Assembly: GCF_012290005.1 (NCBI RefSeq)
Contig: NZ_JAAXMS010000003.1
Location: forward strand, 248,001-312,000
Direction of reading: 5' to 3'
DNA length: 64,000 nt
DNA from: Crateriforma spongiae
GTDB taxonomy: Bacteria > Planctomycetota > Planctomycetia > Pirellulales > Pirellulaceae
Position numbers and translations under genes: made by a program. How positions within the stretch are numbered: position 1 is the first letter of the stretch; each line of letters begins with the position of its first letter. Under the pieces are notes generated by a model. It was not told where the DNA came from and searched no databases. It was given only the letters and a program-made list of their open reading frames with translations. Positions 51,850 through 61,046 of the stretch are shown here, in pieces.

Positions 51850-54282
51850 GTGAGTTTTCTTCGAATCAATGGCCTGTTTTGTGCCACATCACAGGTGCGA
51901 CCCGTCGTCGCAGTCTTTTGTGTCGGCCTGTTTTTCTTGGTGCACCATCCTTGGTCCGCGGCGCAGCCGACGCGTGTTTCCAATCCCGTGGACCGAGCGG
52001 CCGAACCGGACCAGTTTGACCTGATGACACGGTGGGGGCGGAATGTCACCGCGGACAACGCATGGCGTGAATACCCGCGGCCGGGGATGAAGCGGGACCG
52101 TTGGGAATCGCTGAACGGTTTGTGGGATTTTCACCTTGGCGGCGATTCGCAGCGTTGGACCGGGGGCCGAATTGAAAACGCCACGCAAGATCCGCTGGCT
52201 GATGGAATTCCCGATCTGCCCAGTGCGTTTGATAAAAAGATCTTGGTCCCCTTCAGCCCTGAAACTCAGCTGTCGGGAATCAATCGCAGCGTGCGTCCGC
52301 AACAGGTCATGTTCTATCGTCGGTCCATTCGCATTCCCGACGATTGGCGAAACGATCGAATCCTGGTCCACTTCGAAGCGGTCGACTGGCACGCAATCGT
52401 GCTGTGCAACGGGACCAAAGTTGCCGATCACCGTGGCGGCTACGTTCCGTTTTCCTGTGACATCACCGATGCATTGAATGTCAGTGACCAACAGCAGATC
52501 GTCGTCATCGCGTGGGACCCGACCAACATGGGTGACCAGACGATCGGAAAGCAAGCTTTGCCGGAATCCAGAAAAGGATTCCGGTACAACCCAAACAGCG
52601 GTATCTGGCAAAGCGTTTGGATGGAACCGGTGCCCAAGTCGGCTTCGATTGCTCAACTAAAGATCACGCCCGTCGCACATCAGAACGCCATTGAGGTCCG
52701 CGTGGATACGGATCACCCCGCCAACGATATGACGGTTCGCCTGATTGCCGGTGATGCAGCGCATGTGGTCGACGGACGACCGGGACAGGCGATTCGAATC
52801 GACTTGGATGACCAGTTCCAGCTGTGGTCACCGGATGATCCGAATCTGCATGATCTGTCGATCCAATTGCGACGCGACGATCGGGTGATCGATAGCGTCG
52901 AAAGCTATTTTGCATTGCGAACCATCGATACCCAAGTCGACGACGATGGGATCCAACGTATTCATCTCAATGGCCAGCCGATCTTTCAATTCGGCCCGCT
53001 GGACCAAGGGTACTGGCCCGAAAGCGCGATGACGCCACCATCAGAGGACGCGGTGCGCTATGACCTGCAATATCTGAAAGACATCGGATGCAACATGGTC
53101 CGAGTGCACATCAAGGTGCATCCGCGTGCTTGGTACTACGAAGCCGATCGCAAAGGCCTGCTGGTCTGGCAAGACTTCGTTTGCACACGCAAGTTTGATT
53201 CCAAGATCACAGCCGAAAGCGGACAACAGTGGGAACAAGAACAGGTGGAAATGGTCCGCCATCTGTACAACCACCCGTCGATCATTCAGTGGGTGGTGTT
53301 CAACGAGGGCTGGGGCCAATATGACACCGAACGACTGACGCGATGGACCGAGGGCCTGGATCCCAGTCGTTTGGTGACCTGTGCCAGTGGCTGGACCGAT
53401 CATCCGGTCGGTGATCTTTATGACAACCACGACTATTCCTTCAACATCTCGCCGGCCCATGGATGGAACTTCGATGACCGCGCGACTTTGTGTGGTGAAT
53501 GTGGCGGGTTCAACGTGTTGATCGATGGCCATCGCTGGCATGCCGATCAAACGCTTCGGCCCGTCGTTAATCCGGCAGGCGAAAAAGGACGCGAAGGTTA
53601 CGCCAATCCTGAATCTTGGAAGCAACGCTATCAGACTTGGTTGACCAATTTACGTTTGATGAAGCCGCACGGATTGAACGCGGCGGTGTACACCCAGATC
53701 TCCGACGTCGAACATGAGTGCAATGGGTGGCTGACCTATGACCGGGAAATCAGCAAGATCGCGGCCGATGATTTGCGACGGATGCATCGGCAACTGTACC
53801 ATCCGATCCACAGTGATCCTTTGATCGACCTGTCATCGAAGACGTGGACCGATTGGTCGGGCAAGCCGACACCGCGTTGGCGGACGGCCGATGTCGACGT
53901 GTCGCAGGGCGAAGCGTTTTCAGTTCGCCCTGACGATAGCCTCCGGCCACAGCGTACCGCCGATAAAGGCCCGGTCCGCATTCGCGGAGAGTTTGATTTG
54001 TCAACGCAGCCCGAACGGCTGGCCATGCACACCGTGGGGACCGGTCGTTGGGAGCTTTCGATCAACGGCAAAACGATGATGAACATCACCAACAGCGACC
54101 GCGCCGGTTATGTCCCCTACAGCACGGTGTTGTTGCCGCCGAACGCGGTCGATGCACTGGTTGATGGGACGAACGTCATCGCACTGAAGGTGTCCCGGTT
54201 CAAAGAAGACGAAGGCAACTTGGTCGACTTTGCCTTGTTGTCGGTGCCCCGCGACGAGTCCTCGGTAAACGACGCCAAGTAG
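51850..54282 (+). CDS. Secreted glycoside hydrolase family 2 protein
   Basis: The 810-residue product starts with a signal-like segment (VRPVVAVFCVGLFFLVHHPW, then SAAQ). It then has a GH2 sugar-binding domain (RDRWESLNGLWDFHLGG), an Ig-like domain and a TIM barrel. Catalytic candidates are Glu in IIQWVVFNEGWGQYD (acid/base) and Glu in TLCGECGGFN (nucleophile). A C-terminal beta domain follows. The specificity among beta-galactosidase, glucuronidase and mannosidase types is not decided. GTG 51850 was chosen for the signal peptide; upstream in-frame ATG or GTG codons give an unlikely extension over the kinase promoter. Confidence 0.85.
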   Translation: MSFLRINGLFCATSQVRPVVAVFCVGLFFLVHHPWSAAQPTRVSNPVDRAAEPDQFDLMTRWGRNVTADNAWREYPRPGMKRDRWESLNGLWDFHLGGDSQRWTGGRIENATQDPLADGIPDLPSAFDKKILVPFSPETQLSGINRSVRPQQVMFYRRSIRIPDDWRNDRILVHFEAVDWHAIVLCNGTKVADHRGGYVPFSCDITDALNVSDQQQIVVIAWDPTNMGDQTIGKQALPESRKGFRYNPNSGIWQSVWMEPVPKSASIAQLKITPVAHQNAIEVRVDTDHPANDMTVRLIAGDAAHVVDGRPGQAIRIDLDDQFQLWSPDDPNLHDLSIQLRRDDRVIDSVESYFALRTIDTQVDDDGIQRIHLNGQPIFQFGPLDQGYWPESAMTPPSEDAVRYDLQYLKDIGCNMVRVHIKVHPRAWYYEADRKGLLVWQDFVCTRKFDSKITAESGQQWEQEQVEMVRHLYNHPSIIQWVVFNEGWGQYDTERLTRWTEGLDPSRLVTCASGWTDHPVGDLYDNHDYSFNISPAHGWNFDDRATLCGECGGFNVLIDGHRWHADQTLRPVVNPAGEKGREGYANPESWKQRYQTWLTNLRLMKPHGLNAAVYTQISDVEHECNGWLTYDREISKIAADDLRRMHRQLYHPIHSDPLIDLSSKTWTDWSGKPTPRWRTADVDVSQGEAFSVRPDDSLRPQRTADKGPVRIRGEFDLSTQPERLAMHTVGTGRWELSINGKTMMNITNSDRAGYVPYSTVLLPPNAVDALVDGTNVIALKVSRFKEDEGNLVDFALLSVPRDESSVNDAK

Positions 54283-54344
54283 ATGCGTCGATCGGTGCGT
54301 CGCACCCGACGCGGACGTCGGAGTTGAAACGAATCATGCGTCGC

Positions 54345-55454
54345 CTAGCGTGGTGGAGGACCGCCAGCATTGCGCTGCGGTTTTTCCGCCACCGTGTCGA
54401 TGCGGACCGCTTTTTTGCCTTTGAAAGCCCCGGCACGCACGTTGAACTTGTGCACGTCCTGGATGGACAGTTCCAAGGAATCAGTGACTTCCTTTTCGGT
54501 CGCGATCACATCACCCACGTTCAACGCCAGCAAATCGCTGGTGTTGATCTTGGATCGTGCCAGGGTGACGACCACGTTGACGGGCGCTTCATCCAGGTTG
54601 TATTCGATTTGGCGTCGCGATTCTTCGGTCGGTGCTTCGCGTCCGTAACCCACCCAACCATTGCGTGACAGTTGCGAGTTGTATTTTTCGACCGTGTTGA
54701 ACGGAATACACAGATTTAACATCCCGCGATTCTTGCCGATCACGACCTCAAAGCTGACCAGGATCACGACTTCATTGGGCGGTACGATCTGGACCAGTTG
54801 TGGGTTGCTTTCGGTGCTGTCGACCGACAGGTCCAGTTCGATGATGTTCTGCCAGGCATCTTTCAAATGACTCAAGAACAACTTGACGACGCGACCCATC
54901 AAGCGTGTTTCGATCTCGGTCAACGGTCGCCGAATGACTTCGCCGGGGACCGGATCGCCACCCAGCATGCGGTCGATGATCGTGTATGACAGTGCCGGAT
55001 TGACGTCCAGGATCCAGTGGCCGTCCAGCGGTTCGGTGCTGATGACGTTGAAGCAACTGGGGTTGTCCAGACTGAAAACGAACTCGCTGTAGGTCAGTTG
55101 GTCGACGCTAAGCAGTTTGACTTCGATCATCGTCCGCAGCATGCCGCTGACCGACGCACCGAAGTTTCGTGCGATGACTTCATGCAGCGATTGCATCGCC
55201 CGCATCTGTTCTTTGCCGACCCGTTCGGGACGTTTGAAGTCATACGCCATGACTCTGGCATCACCGACACCGTGGTGATACGGCGCGCCGCTGGGTTGCC
55301 GGGACGATGCGGTGCGAGCCCCTGCGGATACCGGTTCGGGCGGACCTTCGTCGGTGAACTTGGGGGCTTCGGGTGGACCGTCGTCTTCCCCCATGCCCTC
55401 CATGGCCCGGAGCAGACTTTCGACCTGATTCTGGCTAAGTGATTCGTCCGACAT
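54345..55454 (-). CDS. fliM: Flagellar motor switch protein FliM
   Basis: The 369-residue product has the N-terminal SLSQNQVESLLRAM (like the CheY-binding DSLSQxEIDxLL peptide). It continues with the FliM core (DFKRPERVGKEQMRAMQSLH) and a C-terminal SpoA/FliN-like domain (LNVGDVIATEKEVTDSLEL). FliM is part of the switch complex on the cytoplasmic face of the basal body. It is alone here: no other flagellar or chemotaxis gene is in the window. It converges on the GH2 gene at its 3' end. Confidence 0.93.
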   Translation of the reverse strand: MSDESLSQNQVESLLRAMEGMGEDDGPPEAPKFTDEGPPEPVSAGARTASSRQPSGAPYHHGVGDARVMAYDFKRPERVGKEQMRAMQSLHEVIARNFGASVSGMLRTMIEVKLLSVDQLTYSEFVFSLDNPSCFNVISTEPLDGHWILDVNPALSYTIIDRMLGGDPVPGEVIRRPLTEIETRLMGRVVKLFLSHLKDAWQNIIELDLSVDSTESNPQLVQIVPPNEVVILVSFEVVIGKNRGMLNLCIPFNTVEKYNSQLSRNGWVGYGREAPTEESRRQIEYNLDEAPVNVVVTLARSKINTSDLLALNVGDVIATEKEVTDSLELSIQDVHKFNVRAGAFKGKKAVRIDTVAEKPQRNAGGPPPR

Positions 55455-55690
55455 GGCAGCGAAATACCGTCCTGGTTTGCGGGACCGCGGATTCGACAGG
55501 CGTGTCCACAGCACCCGCAAAGAATACGCGATGTCGGTCCGGCGATGCGAGTCCAGAATTGCCCGTCATCGCGATCGGCAAACGAGCCGTCGGCAAGCTC
55601 GGGAACGCCGTGAAACACGCCATCTAGCACCGTCCGGCGTGCAGAGAATCCCTTCAGGTTGAGATCGTCGATGCGGCCCGTCGGTACCAA

Positions 55691-56965
55691 TCAGGTGCGG
55701 ATATTACCGTCGCCCTGGACGATGTACTTGTACGTCGTCAATTCACGCAGCCCGCACGGTCCACGAGCGTGAAACTTGTCGGTCGAGATACCGATTTCGG
55801 CACCCAGTCCGAACATTCCACCGTCGTTGAATCGCGTGCTGGCGTTCACCATGACCGCTGAACTGTCGACGCCGCTGGTGAATTGTTCGGCGGCCCGCAC
55901 ATTGTCGGTCACGATGGCGTCGGTGTGATGGGACCCATATCGATTGATCAGGCTGACCGCTTCGTCCAACGAATCGACAACGCGGACACTGATGATCGGT
56001 CCCAGGTACTCTGCCGACCAGTCGGATTCTTGAGCTTCCACCGAACCCGGAACCAATTTCGCCGCACGGTCGTCGCATCGCATTTCAATCGGGTACGACG
56101 ACAATCGTTCGGCGATCGCCGGCAGAACCGTTTTCGCAATGTCCGCGTGGATCAACAAGGATTCGCAGGCGTTGCAAACACCCATTCGCTGGCACTTGGC
56201 GTTTTCGATGATGTTCACCGCCATCGGGACGTCGGCATTGCGATCGACATAAACGTGGCAATTGCCGTCAAAGTGTTTGATCACCGGCATCGTCGCTTCG
56301 CTGGTGACACGGCGGATCAAGCCTTCGCCGCCGCGGGGAATCGCCACATCGATGCAATCGGACATCGAAAGAAACTGGCCCACGGCTTGCCGATCCGTCG
56401 TTTGGACCAGTTGGACAGCATCCCCGGGCAATCCGATTTCCCGTGCCGACTGTTGCAGCAATTCGACGATGGCGCGGCTGCTGTGGATGGCTTCTTTGCC
56501 GCCGCGAAGGATCACGGCGTTTCCGCTTTTGACACAAATCGCTGCGGCATCGGCGGTCACGTTCGGTCGGCTTTCGTAGATGAAAAAGACCACGCCCAGC
56601 GGCACCCGTCGCTTGACGATCCGCAATCCGCCGGGACGCGTGAACCCGTCGATGACTTCGCCGATCGGGTCCGCCAACGCGGCGATTTCGCGAAGGGCTT
56701 GTGCAATGCCATCGACGCGATTCTTGTCCAGACGCAGCCGATCCACCGCAGCATCGGTCAAGTTGTAATCGGGGGCCGCGGCCACATCTTTCGCGTTGGC
56801 CTGCAGTATCGTGTCCAAGTTCGCGACCAGCCGATCGGCCGAATCGAAGAGCCAACGGTTTTTCAATTCCGTATCGATGTTGGCAAGTTCGTATGACGCT
56901 GCTTTGGCTTTCTGGGCGGTTTCAGCACAGTATCCGGCAAGATCAATTTCAGTGGTGGTCGACAT
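55691..56965 (-). CDS. proA: Gamma-glutamyl phosphate reductase
   Basis: The 424-residue product is an aldehyde dehydrogenase-fold enzyme that reduces gamma-glutamyl phosphate to the semialdehyde with NADPH in proline synthesis. The family start (IALRE, LADPIGEVIDGFTRPGGLRI), the substrate loop (FFIYESRPNVTADAAAICVK), catalytic Cys in CQRMGVCNACESLLIH and the end RGPCGLRELTTYKYIVQGDG are all present. Length matches E. coli ProA (417). proB is not adjacent. ATG 56965 is followed directly by family homology. Confidence 0.95.
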   Translation of the reverse strand: MSTTTEIDLAGYCAETAQKAKAASYELANIDTELKNRWLFDSADRLVANLDTILQANAKDVAAAPDYNLTDAAVDRLRLDKNRVDGIAQALREIAALADPIGEVIDGFTRPGGLRIVKRRVPLGVVFFIYESRPNVTADAAAICVKSGNAVILRGGKEAIHSSRAIVELLQQSAREIGLPGDAVQLVQTTDRQAVGQFLSMSDCIDVAIPRGGEGLIRRVTSEATMPVIKHFDGNCHVYVDRNADVPMAVNIIENAKCQRMGVCNACESLLIHADIAKTVLPAIAERLSSYPIEMRCDDRAAKLVPGSVEAQESDWSAEYLGPIISVRVVDSLDEAVSLINRYGSHHTDAIVTDNVRAAEQFTSGVDSSAVMVNASTRFNDGGMFGLGAEIGISTDKFHARGPCGLRELTTYKYIVQGDGNIRT

Positions 56966-57109
56966 GGACGGTCGTTCGAATGTGGGGCGGTCGGCGGTTG
57001 AACGTCGTGGTCATTGTCAGTGTGAACCGCGAAAGGGTCAACGCAAGGCGGCCGGATCGCAATGATTCACGGTGAAAGCGTCTGAATCTGAGGGGCTCAA
57101 ATAAGCGGA

Positions 57110-57409
57110 TCAGGCGTCAATGACGTCTCGCAGACGGTCCCGAAGTTCTGTTTCGGTCATCGATCGCACGGCAATTCGTTTGCATCGACTCGTCTGGCCG
57201 CCGCAGATGGCAATGTTCGATTTTGCGATTTTCAAAAACTTGGCCAATCCCTGAATGACCGCCGCGTTGGCTTTTCCGTCTTCCGGCGGCGATGTGACGG
57301 CCACCCGAAGTGCGTCGGCGTGGCGGCCCCCGATTTTTGCACGCTTGGCTTTGGGCGTGACGCGAACGTCGAATCGCAGTTCATCGTCGCGTTGTTCGAT
57401 CGGGATCAT
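57110..57409 (-). CDS. YggU/DUF167 family protein
   Basis: The 99-residue product has the DUF167 pattern VRVTPKAKRAKIGGRHADAL, AVTSPPEDGKANAAVIQGLA and SRCKRIAVRS. The family is a small alpha/beta fold widespread in bacteria and archaea with no settled function. It lies 144 bases from proA on the same strand and is divergent from the LysR gene. The start ATG 57409 gives a normal family length. Confidence 0.9.
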   Translation of the reverse strand: MIPIEQRDDELRFDVRVTPKAKRAKIGGRHADALRVAVTSPPEDGKANAAVIQGLAKFLKIAKSNIAICGGQTSRCKRIAVRSMTETELRDRLRDVIDA

Positions 57410-57506
57410 GGCTGTGGACGCAATGCGGATCGTGACGTCGGTCGGCTTCGGTTATGATTGCCGTCGGTCTGATCGCTCTATCCTATCGGTCTGTGGCAAA
57501 GTGTAA

Positions 57507-58391
57507 ATGGAACTGCGACACCTGCGTTATTTTCTGGCGATTTCCAACCACACCAGTTTTCGCATCGCTGCCGAAGAACTGCTGGTGTCCCAGCCGACAC
57601 TGTCACAGCAGATGAAGGATCTGGAAAAAGAACTGGGGTGTTCGCTGTTCGAACGCGCCGGACGGGGTATTCGGCTGACTCAAGCCGGCGTGCTGTTCGG
57701 TGAATACGCCCAGCGTGCGATCAACGTGTTGGACGAAGGCCAGGCTGCGATCGATGAGTTCGATCAACTGTTGCGTGGGCGGATTCGAGTGGGAGTGGTT
57801 CAAACCGTGGGTGCGTATTTGATTCCGCCAGTCGTTGCGGAGTTCAAAAGCCAAAACCCCGGTGTCCAGTTGGTCGTCCACGAATTGTCGGCGGACGACG
57901 TGGAAAATGGACTGGTTGATGGCAGCCTCGATCTCGGGATCTCCTTCGAACCGACGCGACGGCAATTGCACTGCCGATGGTTGTTCGGCGAACGGTTCGT
58001 CCTGATCGTTCCGGCCGATCACATGTGGGCCAATCGCCGACGAATCCGTTTGGACCAGATGGCGGGAGAACCGCTGTGCTTGATGACCAAAGACTTCTGC
58101 ACGCGTCGCATGATCGACGCGGCCTTTGCACAGAATGATGTCGAATTACAAGTGGCCGTGGAAATGACATCGGTAGCCGGGTGTCTGGCAGTGACCAACG
58201 CCGGAGGACCACCGACGATCTTGCCTGAACTGGCGATGACCGGAACCGACCTGTCGGGAATTCGAATCGAAAGTCCGATGATCCGACGCAGCGTTTGCCT
58301 GTTGCAAGCTAGTGAGGAGGCGTCGATTCGTGCGACCAGTGAATTCGCCGACGCCGTGATCCATCATGTCGGTGCGGCGGCGAGCGGATGA
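57507..58391 (+). CDS. LysR-type transcriptional regulator (CynR-like)
   Basis: The 294-residue product has an N-terminal winged helix (MELRHLRYFLAISNHTSFRI, then VSQPTLSQQMKDLEKELG) and a periplasmic-binding-like effector domain (RIRVGVVQTVGAYLIPPVVA). LysR regulators bind their own and nearby promoters and respond to small ligands. It is convergent with the GH29-GH16-GH2 genes (41-base gap to GH29), so control of that locus is possible but not shown. Start ATG 57507 matches the family. Confidence 0.92.
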   Translation: MELRHLRYFLAISNHTSFRIAAEELLVSQPTLSQQMKDLEKELGCSLFERAGRGIRLTQAGVLFGEYAQRAINVLDEGQAAIDEFDQLLRGRIRVGVVQTVGAYLIPPVVAEFKSQNPGVQLVVHELSADDVENGLVDGSLDLGISFEPTRRQLHCRWLFGERFVLIVPADHMWANRRRIRLDQMAGEPLCLMTKDFCTRRMIDAAFAQNDVELQVAVEMTSVAGCLAVTNAGGPPTILPELAMTGTDLSGIRIESPMIRRSVCLLQASEEASIRATSEFADAVIHHVGAAASG

Positions 58392-58432
58392 TCCACCGCC
58401 GCCACCGCAGTACGACGCAAGCAAAATGGGGC

Positions 58433-59914
58433 CTATTCCGCGGCGTCCAATTCAAAGCCGGTCAGCTTGAAACTGTACGCGCAATCACAGGGCAGATCGT
58501 CAGCGGTGATTGCCGGCATCTGGATGGTCAGCTGACCTTGGTCGTCCACTGCGTAAGCCAGTGTGCCGTCATGGCCCAGCAGTTGTACCGCGGCTTGGTC
58601 GCCCGCTGATTTCACACGGACCGATTGCAGCTGGATCGCGGATTCGGGCCGCCCCAGCGTGATCGCATAAACGGTGGTGCCGTCTTTACTTTGTGTGTAC
58701 CGAACATCAGCGGCGGAGTATTCCAGCTTCAAAAATTCGCCGTGCTTCTTGAATCCGCCTTCGGGTTCGACCGTGGGTCCTTCGCCGTACGCCTTCCAGG
58801 GGCGTGTCGCATAGATGGCTTCGCCGTTGACGTCCATCCATTCGCCCAGTTCGGCCAACACTTGGCGTTGGTCGTCGGGGATCCGGCCGTTGGCCATCGG
58901 TGAAATGTTCAACAGGACGATGCCGTTTTTGGCCACCGTGTCGACCAAAGCATGAACCACCTTGCGCGTGGGTTTGATTTTCAGTGAATCGGTATAGCAC
59001 CAACTGCCCGTGCTGATCGTGTCGTCGGTCATCCAAACCTTTTCCGCCGCGCGTGGTTCACGAGACTTTTCGTGGTCCAGCACGCTCATGTCCAACGGCA
59101 AATCCTCCTGCTTGCGAACGATCACCACGTCGCGATCCCAGGTCTTTGCCGCGTTCAGATAATAGGCGGCGAACTCCTGGCGATAGGTCTCGGGGATCCG
59201 GTCCAGCCAACTGTCAAACCAAATGATGTCGGGTTGATATTGGTCGATCACTTCGGCCAATTTGTCCAACCACATTTGATGGAACTGCTCCGCCGGCATT
59301 TGGGCGTACAAGATCGCGGTTTCATCGTTCTCATTGGCCGATGGATAATCTTTGACCATTCCCTCAAAGTGGCCGTAAAAATTCCGAGCATGATGGAACG
59401 TGGCGATGGTTTTCATACCTTCGGCACGGATCGCTTCGGTCAATTCACCCAGCAGATCGCGTTTGGGGCCTTTGTCCACGGAGTTCCAGGGTGTCGCCTG
59501 GCTGTCCCACAGCGAGAAACCATCGTGGTGTTCGGCCACTGGTCCGGCAAAACGGGCCCCCGTAGCTTTGAACAGCTTGGCCCATTCGGTCGCATCAAAT
59601 TCGGGCGTTTGCCACTGGTCGACAAAGCGGTGATAGCCGTATTTTCCCGGATCGCCGTAAACATCCACATGATGCTTGTTGACCTGATGGCCTTTCAAAA
59701 ACATGTTGCGCGGATACCACTCGCTGCCATAGGCCGGAACCGCGTAGACGCCCCAGTGGAAATAGATCCCCAGCTTGGAATCCTTGAACCACTCCGGGGC
59801 CTCATCGTGTGCGGCCAATGATTGCCAATCGGGCTTGAAGTCTTGGGCTGACAGTCGGTTGGAAACGCTTACCGCAGCGGCAAACGTCATCAAAGCAAAT
59901 GCAATGTGTCTCAT
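58433..59914 (-). CDS. Secreted alpha-L-fucosidase, GH29
   Basis: The 493-residue product has a signal peptide (HIAFALMTFAAAVSVSN, RLSAQ). The GH29 catalytic domain follows with KLGIYFHWGVYAVPAYGSEW, the substrate motif VAEHHDGFSLWDS and nucleophile Asp234 in DIIWFDSWLDRI. The C-terminal part is a beta-domain. It releases alpha-linked fucose outside the cytoplasm. It is the most downstream gene of a same-strand group with GH16 and GH2. Confidence 0.93.
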   Translation of the reverse strand: MRHIAFALMTFAAAVSVSNRLSAQDFKPDWQSLAAHDEAPEWFKDSKLGIYFHWGVYAVPAYGSEWYPRNMFLKGHQVNKHHVDVYGDPGKYGYHRFVDQWQTPEFDATEWAKLFKATGARFAGPVAEHHDGFSLWDSQATPWNSVDKGPKRDLLGELTEAIRAEGMKTIATFHHARNFYGHFEGMVKDYPSANENDETAILYAQMPAEQFHQMWLDKLAEVIDQYQPDIIWFDSWLDRIPETYRQEFAAYYLNAAKTWDRDVVIVRKQEDLPLDMSVLDHEKSREPRAAEKVWMTDDTISTGSWCYTDSLKIKPTRKVVHALVDTVAKNGIVLLNISPMANGRIPDDQRQVLAELGEWMDVNGEAIYATRPWKAYGEGPTVEPEGGFKKHGEFLKLEYSAADVRYTQSKDGTTVYAITLGRPESAIQLQSVRVKSAGDQAAVQLLGHDGTLAYAVDDQGQLTIQMPAITADDLPCDCAYSFKLTGFELDAAE

Positions 59915-59992
59915 GGATCGTGTTGCTGGATGGAAGGTGAGGATTGGAAAACCAATAACGTTTCCGCGGTGACACCAAGTCAAACGATGGAA

Positions 59993-60868
59993 TCACCACG
60001 CTGTTTGATCATGTTGGACGGGTTCCAGTCGGAATCCATGAACCCAGTCGTAATAGGTCGCGTTCTTTGTGTCGTCGCTTAGTTCTTTCGGTGTCGGTGG
60101 TGTTTCCCAGTTGTACGTCTCGGTGACCATGTTCAACTGCATCGGGTCGGTGAACGGTTCGCTGACGATCGACGTGTCCGGGTGAAGTGTGAACTGAAAT
60201 TCATCGTTGTGATAAAAGTGCGCCGTGTTGGCATCGACCCACCAGACGCCGTAAATATGGAATTCGTCGGCGGCTGATACCTTGAATTCGCTTTGGCCGG
60301 GTTGAGACTTCGAATATTTTTTGCCGTTCTCGCGAATCCAAACGTGCGTGTTTGAAAACATGCCGAACGGTCGATTCGGATGCTTCTTAGGACCACCGAT
60401 GGTTTCTTGGACATCCAATTCTTGCGCGATCCAGCGATCTCCTACTTTGCGTCCACGATTGGAAAACCAAAATGTGGATGACATCGACACCTGCGATGCT
60501 TTCATGCGTACTTCGTAGTACCCGAAGTGTGCTTGATTGCTTTTGGAGCAAACCGCGCCGCCTGCGATGGTGTATGGCCCATCGGGGTGGTCCAGAACGC
60601 TGTTTCGAATCCGCAGTTTGCCGTCGACGATCGATACCGCCGAAGCCATGAACTTTGCCGGGGATCGTCCTTTCCACGTCGGATGGTGGTCGTACCACTT
60701 GTCAGCGTCCAATTGGTCCCCGTCGAATTCGTCGGTGAACCTTGGATCGGGAACCCACCGATAGCCTTCCGGTGGTGTTGGTGGTTCCGCAACAGCGATG
60801 GATTGGAAAGCAAAAAGAAACGCCAGGGCGGAAAACAGGAATCGATTTGGAACGGTGAGCAGTGTCAT
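59993..60868 (-). CDS. Secreted GH16 endo-glycanase (agarase/porphyranase/carrageenase-like)
   Basis: The 291-residue product has a signal peptide (RFLFSALAFLFAFQSIAVAE) and a GH16 jelly roll with the catalytic motif E150-L-D-V-Q-E155 (nucleophile Glu150, acid/base Glu155). Sequence around it (WIAQELDVQETIGGPKKH and the FWFSNRG segment before) resembles beta-agarase, porphyranase and kappa-carrageenase subgroups more than laminarinases. It would cut galactan chains outside the cell. No carbohydrate-binding module is attached. Confidence 0.88.
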   Translation of the reverse strand: MTLLTVPNRFLFSALAFLFAFQSIAVAEPPTPPEGYRWVPDPRFTDEFDGDQLDADKWYDHHPTWKGRSPAKFMASAVSIVDGKLRIRNSVLDHPDGPYTIAGGAVCSKSNQAHFGYYEVRMKASQVSMSSTFWFSNRGRKVGDRWIAQELDVQETIGGPKKHPNRPFGMFSNTHVWIRENGKKYSKSQPGQSEFKVSAADEFHIYGVWWVDANTAHFYHNDEFQFTLHPDTSIVSEPFTDPMQLNMVTETYNWETPPTPKELSDDTKNATYYDWVHGFRLEPVQHDQTAW

Positions 60869-61046
60869 GGAAGACCTGGGTGGGAATGGGAAAGGCGGGA
60901 AAGGTTGACGCGTTGAATCAAACGGCGTCAGGTTTCGACGGAAACCTATGTTGGTTTCCGCAGGAAAGCGGGTATGGATGCCTGCAAAGGCGATGCATGC
61001 CCGCCCGTCAAGCGAAGCAAAAACGCAGTCGCTTGAAAACGTTCGA

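Noticed and set aside
55455-55690. Small frames between fliM and proA on both strands
   Set aside because: About 60-residue frames without any motif, overlapping each other; composition suggests noncoding sequence.
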